From Climacium dendroides (lineage: Eukaryota > Streptophyta > Bryopsida > Hypnales > Climaciaceae): a stretch of 64,000 bases of DNA. The stretch lies in contig OX467090.1 of the NCBI GenBank assembly GCA_950106755.1, positions 6,138,001-6,202,000 of the forward strand, in the 5' to 3' direction. Under the pieces are notes generated by a model, which ran no database searches, was not told the origin of the DNA, and saw only the letters and a list, made by a program, of their open reading frames with translations. This document shows, piece by piece, positions 23,941 through 37,106 of this stretch. Every line of letters begins with the position of its first letter. Positions within the stretch are counted from its first letter, which is position 1. The translations under genes were made by a program, and so were the position numbers.

Positions 23941-26900
23941 CTATGTGTCGTAAGGGTTACGGAACTTCTTGAGCAGCTCCGGGATATCATAACCCAGCAT
24001 GTCATCTACTGCTTGCAACATCTTGGGCTTCAGCTTCTCGAACTTGTCGAAGTTATACCCTGCAAGTCTTTCTCTGTAATGCTCCACGCTGGGGAAGTCA
24101 CCGGCTGGCAGATGGAACTCTCGTTGCACCTGTATAATGGCATGCAACCGAGACATCAGAAAAGGGCGACATGAAATATGTCACGATGCAGTTTCTCTCC
24201 CAAAATTGTTCCACAGGACTAAAATGCCGTTTGCTCATGCACAGGCATTAACTACTAAAAGGATCAAGAGGCCCAAATTCAGCTTTCAGGACTACCGATG
24301 GAACTCGAATATTTTCGAATTTGTTCTTTTTCTGACCAACACAGAACATTCTTCACGAATTCTGTGGAGATATAATTCTGAATGAAGTTCCTCACAATAT
24401 GAAGTAGAAGTGAAATCCGAGCAAAGATATCATAAAAATACTCCATTTAGCAAAATAGAGAACTCAGTGAACTTCACCTTGCCAAACTCCTCTTCCAAGG
24501 TATCAATCAAGCGTTGCTGCGCTTTGACCTTGCCAATCATGGCTGGCATTTCCTTCTTCAGTTGACCTATAATATAGGCATGAATCTTGGCTTGCCTTGC
24601 CCTCTTCACGAACTCGTTAATCTGAAGCAAAGAAATCAATCACATCAGTGCACTCTCAACTAAAGTGCTCACGTCCGTTTGCTCTGGAATAATAACAACT
24701 TCGGTTGCAACTTCACTGTGGACGTACCCTTCGGTCGCAGGCCTTCCTAGGAATGTCCTTCAAGTCAGAGAGAAGATCCTCCTGTTCTCTTTCAAATAAC
24801 TCCTTCCCAATGGACCCTACTTTCTGCTCATCAATTGGGCGATCATTGAAAGATCTGCAAGTTTCACGAAAAAGTCAGTCACGTCCTCACAGTCTGGACT
24901 TCCTGAATCTATTCCTCGAGATAAAAAAGAGAACCTTCGCTCGCTTCTGATGGACCCTTCAACAACTGTGAATGCCATATGAGAAGTTAAACTTCAGGGC
25001 CTTGGGGCCAGTAGAGTTGAGATTATCATACTAGACCACCTGTTCCCAATTCAGTCCTGCAAATCAAACAATTATTCTAGCAAACTGACTTTACTCTGAT
25101 GCGACATTTCATTGGCCTCGGACTACAGCCTGGGTTTGACCTCGCTCACACAGCCAGTCCTTATAACAGTGAAGGTGGTCAGAAGACGCACCCAATATAT
25201 ACCCGCATAACTTCAGGGGTGTTAAGGACCTTGCCCAATGACCACATGAGTGCGCCATATACTCTCATCAGCTGCAGTATCAGCCCATGACATTAGCTCA
25301 CGGAAAAAAACAACCCACAATTCGCTCTTGAAGTGACTTGTGAAGACAGAACAGGTCTTGTTTCTAAAGTAAATCCACGTTCTTTGAGAAAGAGTTCCAG
25401 TGAAATTTGTCTACCTAGTACCATTGTTGACTACCGTATCACAGAAAATGACGGATTTCACAACCCAACATTGCAGAAAGAGATCGCGTTCAAGAAGGGA
25501 GGGTAGTCTAACCTGCTGGGTGTCAACTTGGTCGGCCTTGTTCAAAACAACACGAATTTTGTCGTCATGCCCGCGCAGAGAAGAGATGACCCTTTTGAAT
25601 TCATCACTGATATCCAACTTGTGGGGATCAAAAAGCAACAGAATGAGATCGCACTTGGTTGCAAACCATTCTGTGACACCTGTGAAATCATAGCTTCTCT
25701 GGGTCCTTTGCTTCTCTCCAGACAGCACTCCAGGTGTATCCACAAAGGTGATGTGCTCCAGCAACTGTCCCCAAAAGAGATTATGAGATACTGCCAGGTC
25801 ACAGAACTTTAGCTTTAACTTGAACGCACTATCAAAATAACAAAAATTCAACGCATATTTCTTCATCCTCTTAAGATTCTTCTGGAGGAATGTCATTACT
25901 ATTTCGGCATTTTAAAGGTTAGGGGAATCGTAGGTTTAAGGAAGTTCACGATATCGTACTGGATGTGGCATTTGAGAACACTCGAATTTGTTGAGGAAAG
26001 CCTGGCCAAATCTGGTAAGACCGCTGAAAGGCATGTCAGCCTGCACTGCAATTGTGTTACCCGGCACACTTCGCTCATCTGGTCCTCCCTGGATATTCAC
26101 AGAAACACATATACATTTATAGCAGCCCTGCCTACCCTCGAATCCAACAATGGAGATATCATAATTGCGTAACTTTCATCAAGTGAAAAGATTAACCAGC
26201 TCTGTTATGATGAAAATGCACAGAAATTCTTAAATGGATCGCGAGTAGCTAGAGAAGTGCAACTCGTATGTACACGCAAGAAGCCCTTCCGGCATTCTTG
26301 GTGTACATGGAAGAACGTGTACGTAGAAAAAAGTAACTGCAAGTAACCAAATTTTTTGAAATAGGTAAGGGCCCTACGTGGAGAGAATGTACCCACCATG
26401 ACTACGACAAATCGGTCAGTTGTAGGCTCAGGTCCAATGTGCGCTCCTGGATAACCAGTTCGTAGCAAATGCTTTATGAAAGTTGTTTTGCCAGTTGAGT
26501 ATTGACCCAGCAGCATCACTTGAGGCTTTGACTCGAAGTCACTATCTGTCTGCACAAACAAAAAACCACAACATAAGTCACCTAGTCCACATCTGGCAAG
26601 GTCCATAAGCACTTCGAAGTATGCAAAAAGAGAGTACCAGTGTAGGAGAGACGAAGTCGTTAAATCGGTATGCGACTTCCAAGGGCTTCAGTTTCTCATT
26701 ATAGAGCTTCTTCAGGCCGTCAACGATTGATGTGACTACCTCCGCTGGGAGTGTCTGCAAACGAATACCGACGTTGAGCGACTGCACATCCACTAAAATT
26801 GAAAGACTTCTAATAGAAACCGCAACCCAAATCCACTACGCCATAGACGAAATAATAACTCGCACTGTCACTAAGCCAGTACCATGTCAAAACAAAGTTA

Positions 26901-28743
26901 ACAGAAATTGAGAAACATGACCGCACAAATTGCTGCTTCGCAAACCAAACAGATCTCACCCTGCTTCTGGAAACAATTATAAGTGAAAGACCGAGCTCCA
27001 TACCTTTCGTGGAGCCCTCTGACTGAACCACCGTGGTGGTTGTGTTATCTGTCGATGTGGTGATGACCCTGTGGATGTATAATTTAGTAAACTTCTTTAA
27101 TGGTTTGGTCATGCATACGCAGGACAGTCAAATGTATTTTGTTCAATTAATAGTCCAGTACGCAAAAAAATCCTAAGCGTTATAAGAACCTTACATAATG
27201 CCAACTACGAAAAGATGGAACATACCATTGCTATGCAGCGTGCCATTTGAGGATGGGGATGTGCGTTGTGGTCCTTTCTGAAAAAGGCATTTGAAACTAG
27301 GAAATTGAGTAGAAAGCCAGAGATATCTCCAGAAGGTCATCCAAAAGAATAAATAAACACGATAACAGAGTCAGTAAATTAGACAAAGGAACAGAGGATG
27401 AGCCGCACCGACATTAGCTCCTCCAACGCAGTCATGGTGGGTGCGGCAATATTCTCCAGGTCTACAAGGAAAAATTAGCGTTCCAACATTAGTTGCCAAG
27501 GATACACATATCCACGAAGAGGAGACAGTAATGAAAATTATATTACAATATCAGTGTACAGTATGATAGCATTTATGTTATTTCCTGTACTACTACGCTG
27601 AAAGACAAATTTGAATAGATATTTTAAAGCACCGCGCAAGTCCTACATATTTGCTTGGTCTGAAGCATAATGTAGCTCTTTATAGCAGGAAAGAACATAC
27701 CAGCATCCTTAAGAATGTCGGGGCTAACATCCCTCCCTGTCTGGGCCAGAGAGATAACCTGCAAATTCCCACAGTTGTGAGATTCTGTTTTCTTTCTTTA
27801 GAAGCAAGTGCACTCCACGTTCTACTGAATTTGTACTCATTGAAGGGTTTCCCAGGGAGGTTGGCAACCGCTAACCTGCATCGCGGAGACAAATTCGTTG
27901 AAGCCGAGATATCCCTGTCGCTTCACATCAGCGATTGCCCACACCTGCGCAACGAATCAGTCTTCAGTGCGAGATCTGCTCAACTAATCAACATACGTGC
28001 TTGAGTAGATCTATTTAAAGTTAAGTCATCCAGAAAGCTTGAACTAGCAGGAGATGGCCAACAAAAAAAATTAGATTAGGATTTCACTAGCTTTAGTAAC
28101 CCATAGAAAGTAAAGGTCATGGTGCTACACCTAGTCTTCATGAACTGTATATCTTCTTGGTGGAACTCTACTTCTGCTACATATATATGTCTCGAACAAG
28201 ATAAACAGCCCAGACAGGTTGATCGAGAGAGCGATCAATTGCAATACCTGCTTCAATTCTGCCCTGGGCAACTCAGAGAGGGAGAAGAATTTCACTGCAT
28301 CATTGCCCGTAAGACGCCCATCGCCATCTATGAATCAAGAATGGCAACTTCCCAATTTAATACAAAATGCGGCCTTATGGTAACAACCCACTCCAACATA
28401 AATTGGATGAAGATCATAAATCTACAAGCAATCGGTTAGTTCTTCGGAAAACCCATGTACATCACAAAAAGGTAAACTAAGACATATCAGAAAACGCTGA
28501 AACAAAGTTGGTCAATCTTTCCACTCATTCGTATATTACACTTACGAGCGAAGCATCAAAATTTTGAAGTTGCACGTTCTATTTCTAAGAAACCAAATCA
28601 AGACTGATGTCAGATGCAACACAGTTGTAACATGGTTAGAGTAAATATGCAGAGACAGGCTAACCTGCGTCGGCGTATTCGAACCACTGACGGTACGCCT
28701 TCTCGTCTTGTTTCGTAGTCGGTCTGCTCGCCAGTACATCCAT
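23941..28743 (-). CDS. EHD1: EH domain-containing dynamin-like GTPase (plant EHD1/EHD2 type), 548 aa
   Basis: EHD proteins are ATP-binding dynamin relatives that tubulate membranes in endocytosis and recycling; plants carry the EH domain N-terminally, as here. Fifteen minus-strand exons join in phase: 28665-28743, 28248-28327, 27876-27944, 27701-27758, 27409-27461, 27226-27277, 27004-27068, 26638-26754, 26397-26549, 25960-26088, 25513-25764, 25192-25271, 24728-24854, 24478-24621 and 23941-24129. The EF-hand loop [12 protein letters not shown] is at residues 25-36. The EHD N-terminal segment ([20 protein letters not shown]) precedes the P-loop GQYSTGKT (206-213), switch [14 protein letters not shown] (294-297) and NKAD (360-363). 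The helical end includes [20 protein letters not shown] and finishes [11 protein letters not shown]. The least certain point is the start: I chose the Met at 28743, just upstream of the conserved YRQWFEYAD. An ATG farther upstream in the same frame is possible. The linker (about 115-150) is Ser/Pro-rich. EHD1 versus EHD2 is not resolved. Confidence 0.93.
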
Positions 28744-30389
28744 TTCTATCCTTAAGTGCAATTCCAACAGCCTTAAACAGTTGGGGCTCACACAAACTTG
28801 ATGTGCATTGCCCCCTACAGTCAAGACGGAGCGGCTGCGCCGAAACCTAATCACAGACGGACAGAGAATTCAAGATAGGAAACAATGGCAGTGATCCCGA
28901 GCACCGCACACTGTATACCGATCCCAGCTGACAAAAGATTATAAGGCAGTCGCGATCGATGCACAAAATAGCAAATCCGGTAAGAAAGAAAAAATTGCAT
29001 CCCCTCAAATGCAAATGCAACCAACAAAAGAAAGAAACGCAGGAAGAAAGTCGACACAGGGCAGTTCATGCCGCTCAAGCCAAACTTAAGATGCTTCCAT
29101 GGCATATCCGATGCGACACACCAAAATCGAAACCCAGAAACATTGGCGTGTTTAACACTGTAAGAACTGGACATGTACACCGGTCCACTTCCACAACCGC
29201 ATTCCAACCAACATATACAACGCTAAGGAACTCGATGAACCTCAAATGCCTGCTGAGCAACAAGAACTCAATCAACTTCAAGAGAAAGACAGAGTAACCC
29301 GTGAAAGCTACCAACGGCGATGGCGATCACTAACCTCGGCTGTGATGACAATCGATCTGAAAATAGAGTGCAATGCAGCAACGATGACTACTAGAGAGGC
29401 TCACTATGCTTAAGAATCGACTGCTTTGCTCTGTTCCAGAGCTTTCAGTGGGGCAGGACAAACAGTGCAACGGAAACAGTTGCTGCTTCTGAACTTTCAA
29501 ATTTAAACGTCCGAGTTCGCCGCCCACTTCCCTCATTCTGTGGGACCAGGCCAGGTGGCACAAAAGACAGATCCATCCATCTGAACTCACTCTTTCCATT
29601 CATCCCGCCTCGCTGTTTTGTTTCTTCGTCGACACGCTTCGCATGGCAGGCTTGCTGGGAGTTTCCGGTATTCGACCAGATGCGAATTCGGTCTTTTGGA
29701 TCAAGCAATTGAACAAGCGTTTATGTGATTTCAGCCCTGCGTAGATTCCGATTTCTCTTCCGAGTGGGATTGTTTGTTCGGGGTCCTAAAGCTTTTGCAC
29801 GAGTGTGGATTGGAATTTTTTTTTTTGCTGTTGGGAGATTGATGGGAGCGAGTTGTTGTGTGTGGATGGGGAGAAACATGCGTGATTACCTGAATGCAAA
29901 ACTGTTTTTTATGTTGGATTTCGGAATTAGGGTTGAGACCGTTTTGTGTCCATATTTGTAGTTTTTCTGCTACATAGGGTCAATCGCGAGGACTTTTTTG
30001 TACTACGGGTGTTACGGTTTCGTGTGAGGACATGGATTCCTGTGTTTCGAACCGGGTTTAGTTCGAGGTCATACACTCAAAATTGCAGAATTACGTGAGA
30101 AGGGTTTCCCTGTTGTGGCAGCAGATGTTATAATCATATGTAGATGAGTGTTTGTTGGTACAACTACTCGCATTCCTACCTCTAATAAGCGCAATTGACC
30201 CAATCTTCTGGAATCATTTTCCAAGAACTTTCAAAAATTAGTGACTGTGCAAAATTTAATCCGAGGCTAGAATTCTCAGAGCTTCAACATCCGTGATTCC
30301 CTGAATGCGAAGCTGCCTGTGTGATTGCGAGTGTTAAAGTTTTGGAGTTAGGGTTTGGGAGTTTGGGGTTTTGGCAGTACTTTGGCGCT
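28744..30389. promoter_or_regulatory. Divergent promoter region between EHD and the PAXX-like gene
   Basis: About 1.6 kb of moderate-GC DNA separates two head-to-head genes. It should contain both promoters and 5' leaders, possibly with leader introns. A telo-box-like TTAGGGTTTGGG lies near 30348, about 40 bp before the PAXX-like start. The several medium ORFs (for example 28959-29297 and 29725-29961) have no recognisable domain, and I treat them as chance. Confidence 0.5.
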
Positions 30390-32592
30390 ATGACTACGTT
30401 CGAGGGATTTGAGGCAGTATTTGGCGCTGCAGAGGGGCAGCTGGAGCGTCCATCGATTCACGACCTTGTGCTGCTGCCGTTTCTTTTCTACCTGCGTGTC
30501 GACGATCGTGATCACCTTTTGATCCATGTCACCGACTTCCACGCCGACACTTGGTTTGCGGATATGAGCTCTGAGTATTTGGAGGATTTGGTACTCATAC
30601 TTTCTTCTTCAGTTTGATTAGCTCTCATCGTTTTAGGGTTGATTCCGTGTTCTTTTTGTTGATGATTTGACTTGTTGTTGGCAAGAAGAGGGACGAGATT
30701 GGCATTGGCGGGTCTTGGGAGGATTTTGTCAGCTACGTGAGGGCTGTGTTTGCTTCCGACAATGTGAAGATTGTCCTCCGAGGATCTTCTAGCGAAGGTA
30801 TGTTTTTCAATTTTTTCAATCTCTCGGATGTCAAACAACTGTTGTAGGCTTCTCGTGAGATTGTTGCGTGTTTTGGATTGTTCTACGAATGCAGATATTC
30901 ATAAAATTCTGCACCTATACACTTGGGGTGTCTCTATTGAAATCTGACGCATATGGGACAGTAAATGTGAAAAATAAAACATGTCAAGCTATCTTCCAAG
31001 ATTCCCTCCTAATACCTTCTATTTCAAGCATCCACCAAGGTGAAGTTGCAAATCTAGGCTTACGTGTAGGCACATTCACCACTCCATTATTTGAAGCATT
31101 TCGAGCCTGGTGAAGAATGTTATGAGTTATCTCAAGAAAGCGGGCCTTTCTGCAACCAGGTGCAACTTCAGCAAGTGTGTGGGGACAGAAGGCGAGGGGA
31201 ACTCCCAAAATTCGGGTGAACCTCACTAAATTGGAGGGGTCATCTGCGAGTGATGCCATGGGAACTCTGTCAGCGGAGATGTTCAAGGTCTATCGTTCAC
31301 AATCTGACTCCCTTTCCTCAGGTCAGTGTTACTTCATCCATATCTAATTATTTTGACTCTGAGAAATTCGCTCTTTCTCGATGAAAGGTTTTAACCCCTA
31401 AAAGACCAGCGATGCTTGGTTTTATTAATGACCAATTCGAATGATTCTATTGTGAACGTAGTAGAATTCTTTCGAGGCCAGGTCTTACTTTACCAAAATA
31501 TGTGAAGAACTTTGTATGAGTCGGTCAAGTAATAAATAGAATTGGACAAAAGATAGTCCCATATGACCTACTCAAAACTGCTTTTTAAAAACCTGAGGGC
31601 CCAGTTCGAGCTTCTTGGTCCTTACGGGGTTAAAGCACGTTTGGTGATATTTTTGCTACAATAGTTGAGGTGAAGCTGAAGATCCATTCGCGAACTTTGC
31701 AGAGTGTGCTCGCGCGCTTCAAATGTCGACAGCCTACGCGCATGAAAAGGTTTTTGCTCCTTCGCATTGTATCACTGCATGTGATTTTCCGATGCAGTTG
31801 TAGTGTTTGCTTCTTGGTCGTAGTTGAACGTGATTCGAAGGAATTTTGAACTATTTCATGAACTTTTTACATGGCAACATGAAGCGAATCTTCTAAATGG
31901 TTCATGGGACTCTATGGTCGTAATGATCATACCAAGGCCTCACCGTGATACACAGAGTCCTCCAAACTGACCGTAGGGAGACCTTCCAAATGATTGAATC
32001 CCTGGGGAGATTCTCTTTATGATGTTGTCGAAAAGTTCCTGAAAACCATGTTTTTGGCTGTTGCTTACAAATGTATCACGACTTGTGATGGCCAGGCGAG
32101 AGCAGACATACTTCAAGACAGGTTGGACGCCTTGAATTTCAACCCGAAGAAAAAGCGTCTCCGTTCTACAATATCAATGGATCAACTGTCTCGAACTCAA
32201 GCCACTGAGAGCATTGTGGCTTCCCAATTTGCAACCCCGTCTGTTTTTGAAGATTTCGGCACTCAAGGGGCCAAAGCAGCTGGTATGGTTTTCAAAACAC
32301 TCTCCCCTCCTTATGCTGGCATAGGTTTGTGATCTTAGAGTTCAGCTCTAGTAATGAAACTCCATGGATTGCATGCAATAGGAAACTATCTCCAAGGAAT
32401 ACTGTATTTTTCACATGGAGTTTCGTGGTACTGACATGATAGCTTTCAAATTTTGATTTAGCCTCCAGTGGCCAGATGGAGCCACCGAAGGCAACAAAAC
32501 CAGCGGCCAAGACTAGTCTTGCTGGTCCTCGGTTACGTGCTGCTCCACTTGTGAGAAAGCCCAAGCGAAGGACGACAGTTGACTCAGATTAA
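30390..32592 (+). CDS. PAXX-like protein (XRCC4-superfamily DNA end-joining factor), 278 aa
   Basis: Six exons close into 837 nt: 30390-30590, 30689-30797 (acceptor uncertain by 3 nt), 31160-31321, 31703-31749, 32096-32282 and 32462-32592. All are GT-AG with matching phases. Order of parts: an N-terminal head-like region (FYLRVDDRDHLLIHVTDFHA, then DTWFADMSSEYLEDL), a helical insert (GSWEDFVSYVRAVF), strands NVKIVLRG and IRVNLTKLEG, a helical Ala/Gln-rich stretch, then basic NFNPKKKRLRS, and a basic, disordered C-terminus ending VRKPKRRTTVDSD. This order resembles PAXX, whose globular head and coiled coil precede a short C-terminal Ku-binding motif. PAXX supports Ku in non-homologous end joining. 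The call is fold-level recognition by eye, not alignment. Alternatives are an XLF/XRCC4 paralogue or an unrelated protein. Intron 3 carries a small TIR element. Confidence 0.55.
31390..31634. mobile_element. 245-bp TIR element (TTAACCCC family) in intron 3 of the PAXX-like gene
   Basis: The left end TTTAACCCCTAAAAGACCA matches the reverse complement of the right end TTTAACCCCGTAAGGACCA with three differences in 19. Two larger relatives lie at 43794-44331 and 57082-57977. It sits wholly within the intron (31322-31702). No clear target duplication is seen. Confidence 0.65.
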
Positions 32593-32959
32593 CCCTGACA
32601 CTACCGATGTAAGTTTGTCGGTTCCAATTCTCTAATTGAAAGTTTGCAATATCGTTGCAAGTTGAGCTCTTGAACAATTGTTACCAAAACATTCACAGGA
32701 ATTATGAGCTCTTAGAATTAGCGTCGGCGGGGTGTTGTTTCCTAGACATTTAGTTTAACTGAAACAATTCACAATCATCCACGTCTACTGCATCTGGGTA
32801 TGGTTTTGCGAGCAGTTCACTCGTGGTGTGAGAGATCACAAATGTGAGTCGAAGATGTTTCAAGGTTTTCACACTTTCTGTGCTGGTGGCGAATTGTACT
32901 TGCAGGTTTCAGCTGAGAGGGGATTAGTGAGGCTTGGTAGAGTTGGGGTTTCTGCCCGG
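32593..32959. other. 3' flank of the PAXX-like gene
   Basis: This probably includes the 3' untranslated region. No exon or repeat is evident before the pseudogene begins. Confidence 0.4.
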
Positions 32960-33600
32960 TAGAGAGTTGTGGGGTTTGGCCATGGGGCAGAGGCAAGAAT
33001 CTGAGAAGATTGATGAATCCAGACGCAACGGAGGAAGAAGCGCCGGAAGTGCGGACTCTGCTGCTGTGCGTGTTTTGTGGTTTTACTCTCTCTCGTAATT
33101 GTGGTCATTGCATTGAGCCAGGGATTTTCAAGTTCCGCAACCCGAAGGTTTCTCTGCACGCGTCAGGGTGCAGAAGATCTCCTTCAGCTTCGACCTGGCG
33201 TCGTTGTCGGCCATCTTGAACGTCTCGGTGTCAGCGGCCGACGTGTGGTTGGAGAGTCCGAATTTCCATGATTTTAAGTACATTGACAGCAGAATGGCGA
33301 TTCTGTACCACGGGGAACAATTAGGTGTTGGAGAGCTCGGTGCTGGGACCATTCGTTCTCGGAACATGGTCGCCCTTCCTTAGGCCATCACCGTGGAGGT
33401 TGTCAGGCTTCTGCTGAACGCGCAGCAAGGACATTGCCTCCAACGTTGCGACTTTGAACATTAACTCGTTGTCTAAGCGCGTCAATTTGGCCCATATTTT
33501 CAAGAAGCATGTCTGCGCCCTCTTGAATTGGACCGTGAATGTGTTCCTCAGCAACCAGACATTGAAGCAGAATGACTGCAAACAAACGATGAAGCTCTGA
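32960..33600 (+). pseudogene. LEA2 / NHL (NDR1/HIN1-like) type pseudogene
   Basis: Pieces of one NHL-like protein appear in order but in different frames. First is a Lys/Arg/Glu-rich N-terminus. A membrane segment (VVLLSLVIVVIALSQGF) follows near 33073-33140, then FKFRNPKVSLH near 33130-33160. Next comes a LEA2-type stretch (ISFSFDLASLSAILNVSVSA, then KYIDSRMAILYHGEQLG) ending at a TAG at 33381-33383. ITVEVVRLLLN follows, and after a further shift a C-terminal block is open from about 33427 to a TGA at 33598 (IASNVATLNINSLSKRVNLA, then VNVFLSNQTLKQNDC). Intact NHL proteins are usually single-exon membrane-anchored stress or defence proteins. At least three frame changes plus one stop indicate a dead copy. 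Unrecognised introns are the alternative. Confidence 0.55.
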
Positions 33601-34783
33601 TTTTCGATCTTCTCTAGCTAATTATTTGATCATCTGCATCAAATTCTCAGACGAAGGCTCTTAACCGTTGATACCGAGTCTTTAGAAGCAGCAGTAGTAG
33701 GCTTGGTTTCTCTGCATCTCAGAGTGTAGGTGCTGGGAAGCTCTTGCCATTAACTGTCAGTTCTAAAACAGTACAGTTCTATTTGAGTACCATCTGAACG
33801 GTCAATTTGTCGACTTTGGGGCTTGTATTATACCCGGATTTGATAGTCTGTTTAGCACATACTGGTAGATGGGAATTCCGGACCACCCTGTGACAAACCA
33901 TGTAACTACTGCTACTTGATGGGAATTCCAAACCTTGTGATCATTCCATTTTTTTCTGCAAGGTTATATACGTTGATATTGTCGGGGTTGTTTTGAATCT
34001 ATTTTTTGGTATTGCATCTCGGTAATGAGATGGTACTGAGAGGATATGCTTGGAGGAGAGGGCTCATAGCATTTTGAAATTGGAATCAATGGTTACAGGT
34101 TTGTCCTTTTAGGGTTCATGTGACTGAGGGATAGTTTGAGCACTGATCTATGCAGGAGTTATGCACCTCTGCAGTGATTTTGATCACACCTCCATATTTA
34201 TTTAAACACAGAATTTTCAAGAAATTACACTAGCCTTTTTCAGATGCCCATATGGAACCGTATGTCATTCACAATCCCAGTCTTTGGAGCTCTGTGCATT
34301 TGAACGTCACACTTACAAATATGCACAATAATACTTGTATTAGCTCACGTCATGCCTTGGTCAGGGTACATTCACACTAAGGGGGCACTTGTATATTAAT
34401 CCTTTGAGGACAAGGGAGACTATTTTTTGGCCTCGTGTTTCCTTAACAGTTTCGTATAGATTTTATCAGGATATCCATTTGCTTATTAGAGAATTTATTC
34501 TGAAACAATACAAGCAATGTTCTTCACTCAATCTTACGATATGGATTTTTTCCGCATTTGAGTTGTACTTCCAAAATATGGTCAATCGAAATTATACTCA
34601 TCTGAGTACCATTCAATGTTTCTCCTTAACAGGTAAGACTTTCCAAACCTTCACCACCAACTGAACTTCCTCAGAGACAACTTAGTCTCAGTTTGAGATC
34701 CTTTAACCAGAATGCCATCCAATGCCCCTACCTCCGACCCTTCTCCAGAGAGATGAGATGATCATCAGACACTGGAAATCAGG
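33601..34783. other. Intergenic DNA between the pseudogene and the 104-aa ORF
   Basis: No gene or repeat family is recognised here. The ORF at 34389-34664 is AT-rich with no motifs. Confidence 0.4.
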
Positions 34784-35098
34784 ATGGCAAACGGATCAAA
34801 TCCCAAACCATTGCAACCTCTTTTGCTCATTTCCAATCTCCAATTTCCGAAGTCGATCGGAGACGAGGTGTTCCTCACGTTCGGAGGAAGCTCAGATAAC
34901 CACTTGGAAGAGCATGAGCTCTCGTCCTGGAGCTTCTTCAGCACCGAGATACCAGAGTCCAAACTCCAAATGATGCTTCGCTATTTGAGGTCCAGAACAT
35001 GGGTTAGCATAACCACAGGAGTCGTCCTGCTTGGAACACTTGCTGCCTTAGGGATTCTCTGGTCCTTACAAGAGCTTCAAGAGTTATGTAGAAAATAA
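34784..35098 (+). CDS. Putative 104-aa protein with one C-terminal membrane segment
   Basis: I do not recognise the family. The ORF from the ATG at 34784 to TAA is noticeably richer in GC than the AT-rich DNA on its 3' side. An in-frame TGA about 30 bp upstream sets the 5' limit unless an intron intervenes. The N-terminal two thirds are polar. A hydrophobic segment (TWVSITTGVVLLGTLAALGI) lies at about residues 74-93 and is followed by a short charged tail (QELQELCRK), the layout of a tail-anchored protein. It could instead be the last exon of a gene whose upstream exons I did not find, or a fragment of a pseudogene. Confidence 0.35.
   Translation: MANGSNPKPLQPLLLISNLQFPKSIGDEVFLTFGGSSDNHLEEHELSSWSFFSTEIPESKLQMMLRYLRSRTWVSITTGVVLLGTLAALGILWSLQELQELCRK

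Positions 35099-37106
<2,008 letters not shown>

Noticed and set aside
28959..29599. Several 79-118 aa ORFs on both strands between EHD and the PAXX-like gene
   Set aside because: They overlap one another on opposite strands, lack recognisable domains or splice context, and lie in the divergent leader region.
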